64,000 nt of DNA from Mycolicibacter virginiensis. GTDB lineage: Bacteria > Actinomycetota > Actinomycetes > Mycobacteriales > Mycobacteriaceae. How positions within the stretch are numbered: position 1 is the first letter of the stretch; each line of letters opens with the position of its first letter. Both the position numbers and the translations under genes were made by a program. The stretch lies in NCBI RefSeq assembly GCF_022374935.2, contig NZ_CP092430.2, forward strand, positions 496,001 to 560,000. The letters run 5' to 3'. The notes under the pieces were generated by a model. The model saw only the letters and a list, made by a program, of their open reading frames with translations, was not told the origin of the DNA and made no database searches. This document shows positions 32,941-42,556 of this stretch, in pieces.

Positions 32941-34992
32941 TCAGCCCTGATTGCCCAGCATCCGCCACAGGAACGAAAAGCTCAGCGCTGACTTGAACGC
33001 CGCCTGTGCGTTGTCGGCCGCGCCACCGTGCCCGCCCTCGATGTTCTCGTAGTACCAGACCCGATGCCCGGCGTCCCGCAGTGCCGCGGTCATCTTCCGG
33101 GCATGCCCCGGATGCACCCGGTCGTCGCGGGTGGAGGTGGTGATCAGCACCGGCGGGTAGTCGGCATCGGCTGAAATATTCTGGTACGGCGAGTATTTAC
33201 TGATGAAGTCCCACTCGTCGGGGTCGTCCGGGTCGCCGTACTCGGCCACCCAGGAAGCTCCGGCGAGCAGCAGGTGGTAGCGGCGCATGTCCAGCAGCGG
33301 CACCTGGCACACCAGTGCGCCGAACAGGTGTGGGTAGGCGGTGAGCATGATGCCCATCAGCAGCCCGCCATTGGAGCCGCCCACCGCGCCGAGCTGCTCG
33401 ACGCGGGTGATGCCGCGGTCTACCAGATCGGTTGCCACCGCTGCGAAATCCTCGGCCACCAGGTGCCGTCCGGCGCGCATCGCCTGGGTGTGCCAACCCG
33501 GCCCGTACTCGCCGCCGCCCCGGATGTTGGCCAGCACGTAGGTTCCGCCGCGCTCCAGCCACAGCCGGCCCAGCACGCCGTCATAACCCGGGGTGCGCGC
33601 CACCTCGAATCCGCCATAGCCGCCCAGCAGTGTCGCGCCGGTGGCGTTTGCCGGGCGCACCACGAAGTACGGGATCGCGGTGCCGTCTTTGGAGGTGGCG
33701 AAGTACTGGCTGACGGCGAGTCCGTCGGCATCGAAAAACGCCGGAGCCGACTTGATCTCGGTCAGTGTCCCGTCCACAGGGCCGTGTAACAGTCGCGACG
33801 GGCGATCGAATCCGCTTGAGTCCAAGAAGATCTCGTCGCCGGTGTCGTCGGCGGCCGCGATCACGGTGTTGGTGTTGGCCGGTACCTCGGCGACGGGACG
33901 CCGCTGCCAGTCGCCGGGCCTGACGACCTCCACCCGGCTGGCCACGTCGTGCAGGGTGACCAGGATCAGTCGATCGCGGGTCCACGCGTAGTGGTGCAGT
34001 GCGGTGTGGGCGTCCGGTTCGAAGATGACGCTGCACTGCGCTGTGCCGGCAAGGAATTCGTCGTAGTCCGCGGCCAACAGCGAGCCGGCCCGATAGGTCG
34101 CGGTGCCGGTGTCCCAGTCGGTGCGCAGATCGATCAGGATCCATTGCCGGTGTACCGACACCGAGGCGTCGGTAGGCGCGTCGATGCGGATCAGCTCTTG
34201 CTGCCCGGGGAGGCCGCGCAGTTCGTAGACTTCGTCGTTGAAGAAGTCGATCGCCCGCGACACCATGGTTCGTTCGAATCCCGGGGTGCGATCGCGGCCC
34301 GCGGCGACCACCACATCGGTGGCCGACCCGGTGAACACCGTCTCCGCCTGCGCCAGATCCTGGCCGCGGCGCCATCGCTTCACCATCCGGGGGTATCCGG
34401 ACTCGGTCAGCGAGTCGGCGCCGAAATCGGTGCCGACCAAGACGGTGTCGTCGTCCTCCCAGCCGATCCGCGTCTTGGCCTCGGGAAGCTCGAAGCCTTG
34501 GCCGGCGGGCCCGACGAATTCCCGTGTGGCCATGTCGAATTCACGTACCACCACGGCATCCGATCCGCCGCGGGACAGCGATATCAGGGCCCGGGTGTGG
34601 TGGGGTTCGATCACGTTGGCGCCGCCCCAGACCCAATTCTCGTCGTCGGCGCGGGCCAGCTCATCGAGGTCGATGACCACATCCCACTCCGGGCTGTCGG
34701 TGCGGTAGCTGTCCAAGGTGGTGCGTCGCCACAAGCCGCGCGGGTTGGTGGCATCACGCCAGAAGTTGTAGAGGTATTCGCCGCGACGTCGTACGTAGGG
34801 GATACGAGCGTCGGTGTCGAGCACCTCGCGCGCGGTGGCGCGCATCGCTTCGAAGTCGTCGCCGGCGAACTCGTCGACGGTCGGATCGTTGTGGGAGCGC
34901 ACCCAGTCCAGTGACTGCTCACCGGTAACGTCCTCCAGCCACAGGTACGGGTCGTCAAAGTCGCGGGCAGGATGCGCAGGCATGGAAGTCAT
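32941..34992 (-). CDS. Prolyl oligopeptidase family serine peptidase (S9)
   Basis: 683 residues from ATG 34992 (ATG 34983 also possible). N-terminal beta-propeller (FDDPYLWLEDVTGEQSLDWV). C-terminal alpha/beta hydrolase with nucleophile Ser in GAVGGSNGGLLMG, Asp region TTSTRDDRVHPGH and His in IEGGHGGAAD. Full length for an S9A peptidase. Corresponds in place to Rv0457c. Cleaves peptides after proline, probably in the cytosol. Divergent from the aldehyde dehydrogenase gene across 56 bp. Confidence 0.9.
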   Translation of the reverse strand: MTSMPAHPARDFDDPYLWLEDVTGEQSLDWVRSHNDPTVDEFAGDDFEAMRATAREVLDTDARIPYVRRRGEYLYNFWRDATNPRGLWRRTTLDSYRTDSPEWDVVIDLDELARADDENWVWGGANVIEPHHTRALISLSRGGSDAVVVREFDMATREFVGPAGQGFELPEAKTRIGWEDDDTVLVGTDFGADSLTESGYPRMVKRWRRGQDLAQAETVFTGSATDVVVAAGRDRTPGFERTMVSRAIDFFNDEVYELRGLPGQQELIRIDAPTDASVSVHRQWILIDLRTDWDTGTATYRAGSLLAADYDEFLAGTAQCSVIFEPDAHTALHHYAWTRDRLILVTLHDVASRVEVVRPGDWQRRPVAEVPANTNTVIAAADDTGDEIFLDSSGFDRPSRLLHGPVDGTLTEIKSAPAFFDADGLAVSQYFATSKDGTAIPYFVVRPANATGATLLGGYGGFEVARTPGYDGVLGRLWLERGGTYVLANIRGGGEYGPGWHTQAMRAGRHLVAEDFAAVATDLVDRGITRVEQLGAVGGSNGGLLMGIMLTAYPHLFGALVCQVPLLDMRRYHLLLAGASWVAEYGDPDDPDEWDFISKYSPYQNISADADYPPVLITTSTRDDRVHPGHARKMTAALRDAGHRVWYYENIEGGHGGAADNAQAAFKSALSFSFLWRMLGNQG

Positions 34993-35048
34993 TGTGACCA
35001 CGACGGTAGTGTGAGGTGAGTAACACCCACGGCTAAGGAGCAGCATCG

Positions 35049-36572
35049 ATGACCGTTTTCGCACGTCCGGGTTCCGCAGGCGCGCTGATGAGCTACGAGT
35101 CCCGCTACGGGAACTTCATCGGGGGGCAGTGGGTGGCACCGGTCGGCGGTGAGTACTTCGAGAACACCACACCGGTCACCGGTCAGCCGTTCTGCGAGAT
35201 CCCCCGCTCCACGGCGGCCGACATCGACCTGGCGCTCGACGCCGCACATGCGGCCGCCCCGGCGTGGGGCAAGGCGTCCCCGGCCGAACGGGCGGACGTT
35301 CTCACCAAGATCGCCGACCGGATCGATGCGCACCGCGAGCAGCTGGCGGTCGCCGAGGTGTGGGACAACGGCAAGCCGGTCCGCGAGACGCTGGCCGCCG
35401 ATATCCCGCTGGCCGCGGATCACTTCCGCTACTTCGCCGCGGCGATCCGCACCCAGGAGGGTGCGCTGAGCCAGCTCGACAACGACACCGTCGCGTACCA
35501 CTTCCACGAGCCGCTGGGCGTCGTCGGCCAGATCATCCCGTGGAACTTCCCGCTGTTGATGGCCGCCTGGAAGCTGGCGCCCGCCCTGGCCGCCGGCAAC
35601 GCGGTGGTGCTCAAGCCGGCCGAGCAGACCCCCGCCTCGATCCTGTATTTGATGAGCCTGATCGGCGACCTGCTGCCGGCGGGAGTCGTCAACGTGGTCA
35701 ACGGATTCGGTGTCGAGGCGGGCAAGCCGCTGGCGACCAGCAACCGGATCGCCAAGATCGGCTTCACCGGCGAGACCACCACCGGCCGGCTGATCATGCA
35801 GTACGCCAGCCAGAACATCATTCCGGTCACCCTGGAGCTGGGCGGTAAGAGCCCCAACATCTTCTTCTCCGATGTGCTGGCAGCCAACGACGACTTCCAG
35901 GACAAGGCGCTGGAAGGGTTTGCCGGGTTCGCCCTCAACCAGGGCGAGGTGTGCACCTGCCCGTCGCGGTCATTGGTCCAGGCCCCCATCTACGACGAGT
36001 TCCTGGAGCTGGCCGCGATCCGCACCAAGGCGATCCGCCAGGGCGATCCGCTCGACATCACCACGATGATCGGGGCGCAGGCCTCCAACGACCAGCTGGA
36101 GAAGATCCTGTCTTACATCGCGATCGGCAAGGAGGAGGGCGCCACCACCGTCACCGGCGGCGAACGCGCCGAGCTGGGCGGTGAGCTGTCCGGCGGCTAC
36201 TACGTGCAGCCGACGATCTTCGCCGGCCACAACAAGATGCGCGTCTTCCAAGAGGAGATCTTCGGCCCGGTGGTGTCGGTGACGTCGTTCACCGACTACG
36301 ACGACGCCATCGCCATCGCCAACGACACCATCTACGGGCTGGCCGCCGGGGTGTGGAGCCGCGACGGCAACACCGCCTACCGGGCCGGTCGCGACATCCA
36401 GGCCGGGCGCGTGTGGGTCAACTGCTACCACGCCTATCCCGCGCACGCGGCGTTCGGCGGGTACAAGCAGTCCGGCATCGGCCGGGAGAACCACAAGATG
36501 GTGCTCGACCACTACCAGCAGACCAAGAATCTGCTGGTGTCCTACTCCCAGTCGGCGCAGGGTCTTTTTTGA
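35049..36572 (+). CDS. Aldehyde dehydrogenase (acetaldehyde dehydrogenase ExaC/AcoD type)
   Basis: 507 residues, the same length as I remember for Rv0458. [22 protein letters not shown], Glu in LELGGKSPN, Cys302 in EVCTC (the double-Cys site typical of this subfamily), [10 protein letters not shown]. Oxidises acetaldehyde or related aldehydes to acids with NAD. Followed 13 nt later by a DUF779 gene, the usual partner of this dehydrogenase. Confidence 0.9.
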   Translation: MTVFARPGSAGALMSYESRYGNFIGGQWVAPVGGEYFENTTPVTGQPFCEIPRSTAADIDLALDAAHAAAPAWGKASPAERADVLTKIADRIDAHREQLAVAEVWDNGKPVRETLAADIPLAADHFRYFAAAIRTQEGALSQLDNDTVAYHFHEPLGVVGQIIPWNFPLLMAAWKLAPALAAGNAVVLKPAEQTPASILYLMSLIGDLLPAGVVNVVNGFGVEAGKPLATSNRIAKIGFTGETTTGRLIMQYASQNIIPVTLELGGKSPNIFFSDVLAANDDFQDKALEGFAGFALNQGEVCTCPSRSLVQAPIYDEFLELAAIRTKAIRQGDPLDITTMIGAQASNDQLEKILSYIAIGKEEGATTVTGGERAELGGELSGGYYVQPTIFAGHNKMRVFQEEIFGPVVSVTSFTDYDDAIAIANDTIYGLAAGVWSRDGNTAYRAGRDIQAGRVWVNCYHAYPAHAAFGGYKQSGIGRENHKMVLDHYQQTKNLLVSYSQSAQGLF

Positions 36573-36585
36573 TGGGCCTGTTCTG

Positions 36586-37002
36586 ATGGACGCACCGGAC
36601 CGGGTGCTGATCACCGAGGCGGCCGCCGAGCTGGTGGCGCGGCTGGTGGCGCGTCACGGTCCGGTGATGTTCCACCAGTCCGGTGGCTGCTGCGACGGGT
36701 CGGCGCCGATGTGCTACCCCGACGGTGACTTCATCATCGGTGACCACGACGTGCTGCTCGGGATACTGGACCTGGAAAACGGGAGAGCCGGCATCGAAGT
36801 GCCGGTCTGGATCTCCGGTCCCCAGTTCGCCGCCTGGAAGCACACCCAGCTGATCATCGACGCGGTCCCGGGCCGCGGGGCCGGGTTCAGCCTGGAGGCA
36901 CCCGAGGGCATCCGGTTTCTGACCCGTAGCCGGGCCTTCACCGACGACGAGAACACACTGCTGGAAACAATCCCGGTGATCACCGGGTCGTTACCACGCT
37001 GA
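36586..37002 (+). CDS. DUF779 protein, partner of acetaldehyde dehydrogenase
   Basis: 138 residues. Signature QSGGCCDGSAPMC near residues 31-43, probably metal- or cofactor-related, then FIIGDHDVLLGIL and VWISGPQFAAWKHTQLIIDAVPG. DUF779 genes follow AcoD/ExaC-type aldehyde dehydrogenases in many bacteria; the role is not established. Corresponds to Rv0459 by position. Confidence 0.85.
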   Translation: MDAPDRVLITEAAAELVARLVARHGPVMFHQSGGCCDGSAPMCYPDGDFIIGDHDVLLGILDLENGRAGIEVPVWISGPQFAAWKHTQLIIDAVPGRGAGFSLEAPEGIRFLTRSRAFTDDENTLLETIPVITGSLPR

Positions 37003-37031
37003 CCGGCGCGATCGCCGTAAAATCTGGTGGT

Positions 37032-37310
37032 GTGATTCCGCTGCCACGCCCCTGGTTGTTGAGCAGCGCCATGCTGGTCGGGGTAGCGGTCGGCGTCTTG
37101 ATCGGGATCGGCTTGAGCCTGGTCATCACCGCTCCGCTGCGCCCGGACGTCGCGATCACGCTGGTGCTCGGCGCGCCCAGCATCGCGGGCCTGGTGCTGG
37201 TGTTCGTCTCCTCGCGCCGGTGGGTAACCGCCCTGGGTGCGTTTCTGCTCGCGATGGCGGTCGGGTGGTTCGGCGCACTGGCCGCGATTCAGGCGGTGTC
37301 GGGTGTCTGA
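37032..37310 (+). CDS. Small membrane protein
   Basis: 92 residues from GTG, with three hydrophobic segments (about 9-31, 40-60, 64-88). Position matches Rv0460. Function unknown. Overlaps the next gene by 8 nt. Confidence 0.65.
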   Translation: MIPLPRPWLLSSAMLVGVAVGVLIGIGLSLVITAPLRPDVAITLVLGAPSIAGLVLVFVSSRRWVTALGAFLLAMAVGWFGALAAIQAVSGV

Positions 37311-37851
37311 AGCCACCGACACCGGGTCACTGCCCATGACCGAGCCGCATATGGCCCCGATCTTCGACACCGGGCCGCACCCGGTCCCGCTGCCCGGCCC
37401 GGCCGAGATGCGGGACGAACCGAACACCGGTGACGAGCCGATTCCGTGGCCCGACCCGGAAAGCCCCATGCCGGCATCCGCGCTGCCACCGGCCAAGCCA
37501 CCCAAACCGGTGGTCCTCACCGGCCAATACCAATTCCTGAAGTGGTGGCAGCTGGCCCTGGTGCTGTTGGCAGTGTGGACACCGGCAGCCGGGATCGGCC
37601 TGGGACTGTTCTCCTGGTGGTACAGCCTGGCCGACAAGACACCGGCCGTCTTCGTGGTGCTGATCTATGCCGCGGTGTGCGTGGTCGCCGGGCTGATCGT
37701 GGCGATGGTGGGAGAGAAACCGCTGGTATCGGCGGTGGCAATCGCCTTGATGTCGGCGGTGTTCGCCGCCGCGGTCGCCGCGGCGCCGCTCTACGGGCAC
37801 TACTACTGCCAGCATGTGAGTCGCTGCGTCGCCGGAATCATCCCGTACTGA
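37303..37851 (+). CDS. Proline-rich N-terminus membrane protein
   Basis: 182 residues from GTG 37303. The N-terminal 70 residues are Pro/Asp/Glu-rich and disordered. Three membrane segments then follow (about 82-104, 113-132, 140-160), ending with a short CQHVSRCVAG Cys-containing tail. Position matches Rv0461. Upstream of lpdC with 33 nt between; same direction. Confidence 0.7.
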   Translation: MSEATDTGSLPMTEPHMAPIFDTGPHPVPLPGPAEMRDEPNTGDEPIPWPDPESPMPASALPPAKPPKPVVLTGQYQFLKWWQLALVLLAVWTPAAGIGLGLFSWWYSLADKTPAVFVVLIYAAVCVVAGLIVAMVGEKPLVSAVAIALMSAVFAAAVAAAPLYGHYYCQHVSRCVAGIIPY

Positions 37852-37884
37852 GCCTCCGCGACGAGGGCCCGTTAGGGTGGGCAC

Positions 37885-39285
37885 GTGACCCACTATGACG
37901 TCGTCGTTCTTGGAGCTGGTCCCGGCGGATATGTTGCGGCCATTCGCGCCGCCCAGCTGGGCTTGAACACCGCCATCATCGAGCCGAAGTACTGGGGCGG
38001 GGTCTGCCTCAACGTCGGCTGCATTCCCTCGAAGGCGCTGCTGCGCAACGCCGAGCTGGCACACATCTTCTCGCGCGAGGCCGCCACGTTCGGGATCAGC
38101 GGCACGGCCACCTTCGACTACGGCGCCGCGTTCGACCGCAGCCGCAAGGTCGCCGAGGGCCGGGTGGCCGGCGTGCACTTCCTGATGAAGAAGAACAAGA
38201 TCACCGAGATCCACGGCTACGGCACGTTCACCGACCCGAATACGCTGTCGGTGGCCCTCAATGACGGTGGTACCGAGACGGTTACGTTCACCAACGCGAT
38301 CATCGCCACCGGGTCGAGTACCCGGCTGGTGCCGGGCACCTCGCTGTCGGACAACGTTGTCACTTACGAGCAACTGATCCTGAGCCGGGAGCTGCCCAGC
38401 TCGATCATCATCGCCGGCGCCGGAGCGATCGGCATGGAGTTCTCCTACGTGCTGGCCAACTACGGCGTGGACGTCACCGTGGTGGAGTTCCTGCCGCGCG
38501 CGCTGCCCAACGAGGACGCCGACGTGTCCAAGGAGATTGAGAAGCAGTTCAAGAAGCTGGGCGTCAAGATCCGCACCGGAACCAAGGTCGAGTCCATCTC
38601 GGACAGCGGCGCCGGCGGCCAGGTGACGGTCACGGTCAGCAAGGACGGACAGACCGAGGAGCTCAAGGCCGACAAAGTGTTGCAGGCCATCGGATTTGCC
38701 CCCAACGTCGACGGCTACGGACTGGAGGCGGCGGGCGTCGCCCTGACCGAGCGTCGCGCCATCGGCGTCGGCGAGTACTTGCAGACCTCGGTGCCGCACA
38801 TCTATGCCATCGGTGACGTCACCGGGCTGCTGCAGTTGGCGCACGTCGCCGAGGCGCAGGGTGTGGTGGCCGCCGAGACTATCGGCGGCGCCGAAACCAT
38901 GTCGCTGGGTGATTACCGGATGATGCCGCGGGCAACTTTCTGCCAGCCGCAGGTGGCCAGCTTCGGGCTCACCGAGGAGCAGGCCAAGGCCGAGGGTTAC
39001 GACGTCAAGGTGGTGAAGTTCCCGTTCACCGCCAACGGCAAGGCGCATGGTGTGGGCGACCCGAGCGGGTTTGTGAAGTTGATCGCCGACGCCCGCTATG
39101 GCGAGCTGATCGGCGGGCACCTGGTCGGCCACGATGTGTCGGAGTTGCTTCCGGAGCTGACCCTGGCGCAGAAGTGGGATCTGACGGCCAACGAGCTGGC
39201 CCGCAATGTGCACACCCACCCGACCATGTCCGAGGCGCTGCAGGAGTGCTTCCACGGCCTGACCGGCCACATGATCAACTTCTGA
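37885..39285 (+). CDS. lpdC: Dihydrolipoamide dehydrogenase LpdC
   Basis: 466 residues from GTG. FAD site [16 protein letters not shown], redox disulphide C41-LNVG-C46, NAD site [16 protein letters not shown]-site YAIGDVTG, and [12 protein letters not shown] with the catalytic His-Glu dyad. E3 subunit shared by pyruvate and 2-oxoacid dehydrogenases and, in mycobacteria, by peroxynitrite reductase-peroxidase. Corresponds to Rv0462. Cytosolic. Confidence 0.97.
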   Translation: MTHYDVVVLGAGPGGYVAAIRAAQLGLNTAIIEPKYWGGVCLNVGCIPSKALLRNAELAHIFSREAATFGISGTATFDYGAAFDRSRKVAEGRVAGVHFLMKKNKITEIHGYGTFTDPNTLSVALNDGGTETVTFTNAIIATGSSTRLVPGTSLSDNVVTYEQLILSRELPSSIIIAGAGAIGMEFSYVLANYGVDVTVVEFLPRALPNEDADVSKEIEKQFKKLGVKIRTGTKVESISDSGAGGQVTVTVSKDGQTEELKADKVLQAIGFAPNVDGYGLEAAGVALTERRAIGVGEYLQTSVPHIYAIGDVTGLLQLAHVAEAQGVVAAETIGGAETMSLGDYRMMPRATFCQPQVASFGLTEEQAKAEGYDVKVVKFPFTANGKAHGVGDPSGFVKLIADARYGELIGGHLVGHDVSELLPELTLAQKWDLTANELARNVHTHPTMSEALQECFHGLTGHMINF

Positions 39286-39530
39286 CGGCGGTACGGCGGG
39301 CTCAGCTGCTGATGCCGTGGCGGTGTGGCGGCATGTGCAATTTCGGGGAAACTGCCAAGTGCTTGGAGACTGCGCGTAGTTTTGGGCGTGTCGCCGACAG
39401 GTGGACGCGACGAGGCGGTGGGGTCGCCAGAACCGCGGTCACGAGTCAATGACGGCCAACGGTCCCTGCGGGGGGATCGGGTGCCGGACTGCCAGTCATG
39501 CAGTCCTTCGTGACGCGGAGGAATGTTCAG

Positions 39531-40814
39531 GTGGGTGTTCAGGGTTGGTTGGTCGACTTCGGAGCGTTACCGCCTGAAATCAACTCCGGCAGAATCTATT
39601 CCGGGCCCGGTTCGGCGCCCATGCTTGCCGTCGCCAGTGCCTGGGCGGGGTTGGCCACCGAGCTGCATTCCGCGGCAGCCTCTTATGAGACGGTGATCGC
39701 AGACTTGACGAGCGCGGGTTGGCACGGCCCCTCGTCGGAGTCAATGGCTGCCGCGGCGGGACCGTATGCGGCGTGGTTGGCTGCCACTGCGGTGCAGGCC
39801 GAGCGGACAGCTGTGCAGGCCAAGTCGGCGGCAGGCGCCTACGAGGCCGCTTTTGCGGCGACGGTGCCACCGCCGGTGATCGTGGACAACCGGATTCTGA
39901 CCGCGACATTGATCGCGACAAACATTCTGGGGCAAAACACCGCGGCGATCGCCGCCGCCGAAGCCCAGTATGCCGAGATGTGGGCCCAGGATGCCGGGGC
40001 GATGTACGGCTATGCGGCAGCCTCCGCGGCCGCAACCCGGCTGGGCATGTTTGCCTCACCGCCACCCACCACCGACAGCGCCGGGCATTCCGCTGCGCCG
40101 AACGCGATGGCGTCGGCCGCCGGGTCTGGGGCCGCCGTCGTGCAAAGCCTTACCGCCGGGGCTGCTGCGCCCACGACGGCTGGGGCCGGACTGACCGAGA
40201 TCATGAACACTTTGACCAATGTCATCAACACGATTTCGGGGCCCTACACCCCGCTGGGCTTCGCGAGTCTGCTGAAGAGCTGGTGGCAGGTCAGCATCAG
40301 CATTCCCAACCTGGGCACCGGCATACAAAGTCTGGGACCGTTCCTCAATCCCAAGATGCCGACAGGCCTCCTGACGCCGCTGCTCTCCAGCGAGCTGCTG
40401 ACCAAGCCATTCCCGCACCTGGCGACGCCGACGGCGGTGGTGGCACGGGCGGGGCTGATCGGATCGCTGTCTGTTCCGCAGAATTGGGCCGCGACCGTCC
40501 CCGCGATCCGTGCGGTGACGACGGCCTTCGATGAAGGAGCGGCCAGCACCGGTCCTGCGCTTGCCGGTGAGGCGCAGAGCGCCATGTTCGGCGAGATGGC
40601 CCTGTCGAGCGTCGCCGGGCGGGCGCTCGGAGGTGGTGCCACCACGGCGATGTCCGGGCCGGCCGGCCGGAGTGCGCCTGCGGGCGCCCGCGTGGCCGGC
40701 CGCCCGGTCAGCCGCGTGCTCGCTGGCGGATCCGGCCGCCTCACCAGCGAGGAGGTTGCCGAGGAAATCGCCACCACATCCACCGTCATCGTCATCCCGC
40801 CGAACCGGAAATAG
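39531..40814 (+). CDS. PPE family protein, SVP subgroup
   Basis: 427 residues from GTG 39531, with GGAGG 9 nt upstream. PPE domain: [27 protein letters not shown] (WxG-like turn), and [23 protein letters not shown] split across helices 4-5. C-terminal SVPQNWA places it in the PPE-SVP subgroup. It is probably exported by an ESX system with a PE partner, but no PE gene is adjacent. The C-terminus is Thr/Val-rich ([15 protein letters not shown]). Followed 33 nt later by a second PPE gene. Confidence 0.9.
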   Translation: MGVQGWLVDFGALPPEINSGRIYSGPGSAPMLAVASAWAGLATELHSAAASYETVIADLTSAGWHGPSSESMAAAAGPYAAWLAATAVQAERTAVQAKSAAGAYEAAFAATVPPPVIVDNRILTATLIATNILGQNTAAIAAAEAQYAEMWAQDAGAMYGYAAASAAATRLGMFASPPPTTDSAGHSAAPNAMASAAGSGAAVVQSLTAGAAAPTTAGAGLTEIMNTLTNVINTISGPYTPLGFASLLKSWWQVSISIPNLGTGIQSLGPFLNPKMPTGLLTPLLSSELLTKPFPHLATPTAVVARAGLIGSLSVPQNWAATVPAIRAVTTAFDEGAASTGPALAGEAQSAMFGEMALSSVAGRALGGGATTAMSGPAGRSAPAGARVAGRPVSRVLAGGSGRLTSEEVAEEIATTSTVIVIPPNRK

Positions 40815-40847
40815 CCCGCGGCTACGGGGCTAAGGAAGGAAAGAGCA

Positions 40848-42203
40848 ATGGTCCTCGGGGATTTCGCCGCGCGGCCGCCGGAGGTCATCTCCGGTCAGAT
40901 CTATACCGGACCGGGTGCCGGATCACTGCTGGAGGCGGCCACCGCGTGGGACCGGTTGGCCGCGGAGCTGAACTCGGCGGCGGCTGCCTATGGCTCGGTG
41001 ATCGCCGGGTTGGCGGGCGAGGCGTGGCTGGGGCCCTCGTCGGTGTCCATGGCGGCCGCCGTCGCGCCTTATCTGAGCTGGCTGTCGACCACGGCCGGTC
41101 AGGCAGCGCAGGCCGCGGCCGAGGCCCGGGCCGCCGCCGCGGCCTATGAGGCGGTGCTCGCGGCCACAGTGCCACCCGCGATGATCGCGGCCAACCGCAG
41201 TCAGCTGATGTCGCTGATGGCAACCAACCTCGTCGGGCAGAACTCCGCGGCGATCGCAGCCACCGAAGCTCAGTACGGACAGATGTGGGCGCAAGATGTC
41301 GTCGCGATGATCGGGTACGCCAACGCGTCGACCGCCACCGGGACCCGGTTGACCCTGTTCACCAAACCACCTCAAACCAGAAGCGGCGCCGCGCAGGCCA
41401 CCACTGCGCCTGGTACCGCTGCGGCGGGCGCCCTGCAGCCGATACTCGATCTCATCAACGACCTCACCGCGGGCTACAAGAGTTTCTGGGAGGCATTGCT
41501 GGGAGCACCTGCATCGGCCCTGTGGGAAGCATTCTTCGGTTTCGCCCAGACCATAGGCAACCAAGCGACCTGGACCAACGTCGTCAACAGTACGACCAGC
41601 CTAGGCATCGGGCAGTTCAAGAACTTCTACCGAGCACCGGTGGTCACCGTCTCGAAGTCGCCGCTGCATGCCGGACTTTCCGGGCCAGGACTGAGATCCC
41701 CGGCTGGCGGTGGGACAACCACCCTTTCGGCCAGTGCGGGCAGCGCGCCGGCGGTCGGGGCGCTGTCGGTGCCACCGAGCTGGGCAGGCGTCACCCCGGC
41801 CATCAGGCTGGCCTCCGCTGCCCTCCCGGGCGCCGGCGCGGCAGCGGTTCCGGCGGCAGGATTGCCGGCAACCCTTCCCACTGAGGCGGCATTGGGCAGT
41901 ATGACCGGCGGCATGCTGGGCAGCCCAGTCGCTCGGGTCGTCAGCTCGGCCAAAGTTCCATCGAAGGTATCCACCGCCAAGCGACTCAAAGAGCCGGTTC
42001 AACTCGACCGCGTTATCGAATGTCTGCAGGAACAGCCCGACGCGGTGCAGCACTGGACCGTCGATGAAGCCGGCCTCGATGACCTCGTTGCGGAGCTGAC
42101 CTTGAAACCCGGTATCCACGCGGTTCACGTCCTGGATGACGACGAAGCTGCGGTGATTCCCGGTCAGGTAGGCACGAACGCGCGCGACTACGCGGAACCG
42201 TAG
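40848..42203 (+). CDS. PPE family protein, SVP subgroup, with C-terminal extension
   Basis: 451 residues; AAGGAAGGAAAGAG Shine-Dalgarno. Starts MVLGDFAARPPEVISGQIYTGPG and has WLGPSS, then LVGQNSAAIAATEAQYGQMW. The SVP motif reads LSVPPSWAG at about 305-313. After the SVP motif there are roughly 135 residues, including an acidic domain (VIECLQEQPDAVQHWTVDEAG, ELTLKPGIHAVHVLDDDE) not seen in typical PPE-SVP proteins. No PE partner adjacent. Confidence 0.88.
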   Translation: MVLGDFAARPPEVISGQIYTGPGAGSLLEAATAWDRLAAELNSAAAAYGSVIAGLAGEAWLGPSSVSMAAAVAPYLSWLSTTAGQAAQAAAEARAAAAAYEAVLAATVPPAMIAANRSQLMSLMATNLVGQNSAAIAATEAQYGQMWAQDVVAMIGYANASTATGTRLTLFTKPPQTRSGAAQATTAPGTAAAGALQPILDLINDLTAGYKSFWEALLGAPASALWEAFFGFAQTIGNQATWTNVVNSTTSLGIGQFKNFYRAPVVTVSKSPLHAGLSGPGLRSPAGGGTTTLSASAGSAPAVGALSVPPSWAGVTPAIRLASAALPGAGAAAVPAAGLPATLPTEAALGSMTGGMLGSPVARVVSSAKVPSKVSTAKRLKEPVQLDRVIECLQEQPDAVQHWTVDEAGLDDLVAELTLKPGIHAVHVLDDDEAAVIPGQVGTNARDYAEP

Positions 42204-42210
42204 TGGCGAC

Positions 42211-42549
42211 GTGAGGAAATTTCGGCTGGTGCTTCTCGGTATCGCGACGGGGATCAGGGTCGCCGTGCCCGTGCACGCGCAGCCCACCGAGGCCGCCGAC
42301 CCGACGGGCGACGATTCGGCCTTCCTCGCCGAGCTGCAGAAGGCGGGGATCGCCTATCCCGACGACAACGGAGCCGTCGAGGCCGGCAAAACGGTGTGCC
42401 GGTTGGCCAATCACGGCGAAACGGCTCTGCAGGTGCTCAATGACCTGCGAGCTGCTGACCCGGCATTGACGCTGCACGGCGCGGCGATGTTCGTGACGAT
42501 CGCCGCGCGGACATATTGCCCGCATCAGCTCGACGCGCTCGATTCGTGA
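42211..42549 (+). CDS. Secreted DUF732 protein
   Basis: 112 residues from GTG 42211. Sec-type signal (MRKFRLVLLGIATGIRVAV, cleavage after HAQ-like). Mature part DDSAFLAELQKAGIAYPDDNGAVEAGKTVC with a second Cys near the end in TYCPHQ, the usual single disulphide of DUF732. Small exported mycobacterial protein of unknown function, just after the PPE pair. Confidence 0.85.
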   Translation: MRKFRLVLLGIATGIRVAVPVHAQPTEAADPTGDDSAFLAELQKAGIAYPDDNGAVEAGKTVCRLANHGETALQVLNDLRAADPALTLHGAAMFVTIAARTYCPHQLDALDS

Positions 42550-42556
42550 CCGGCGC

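Noticed and set aside
37327..39270. 647-codon minus-strand open frame
   Set aside because: Antisense shadow of lpdC and the end of the preceding membrane protein gene.
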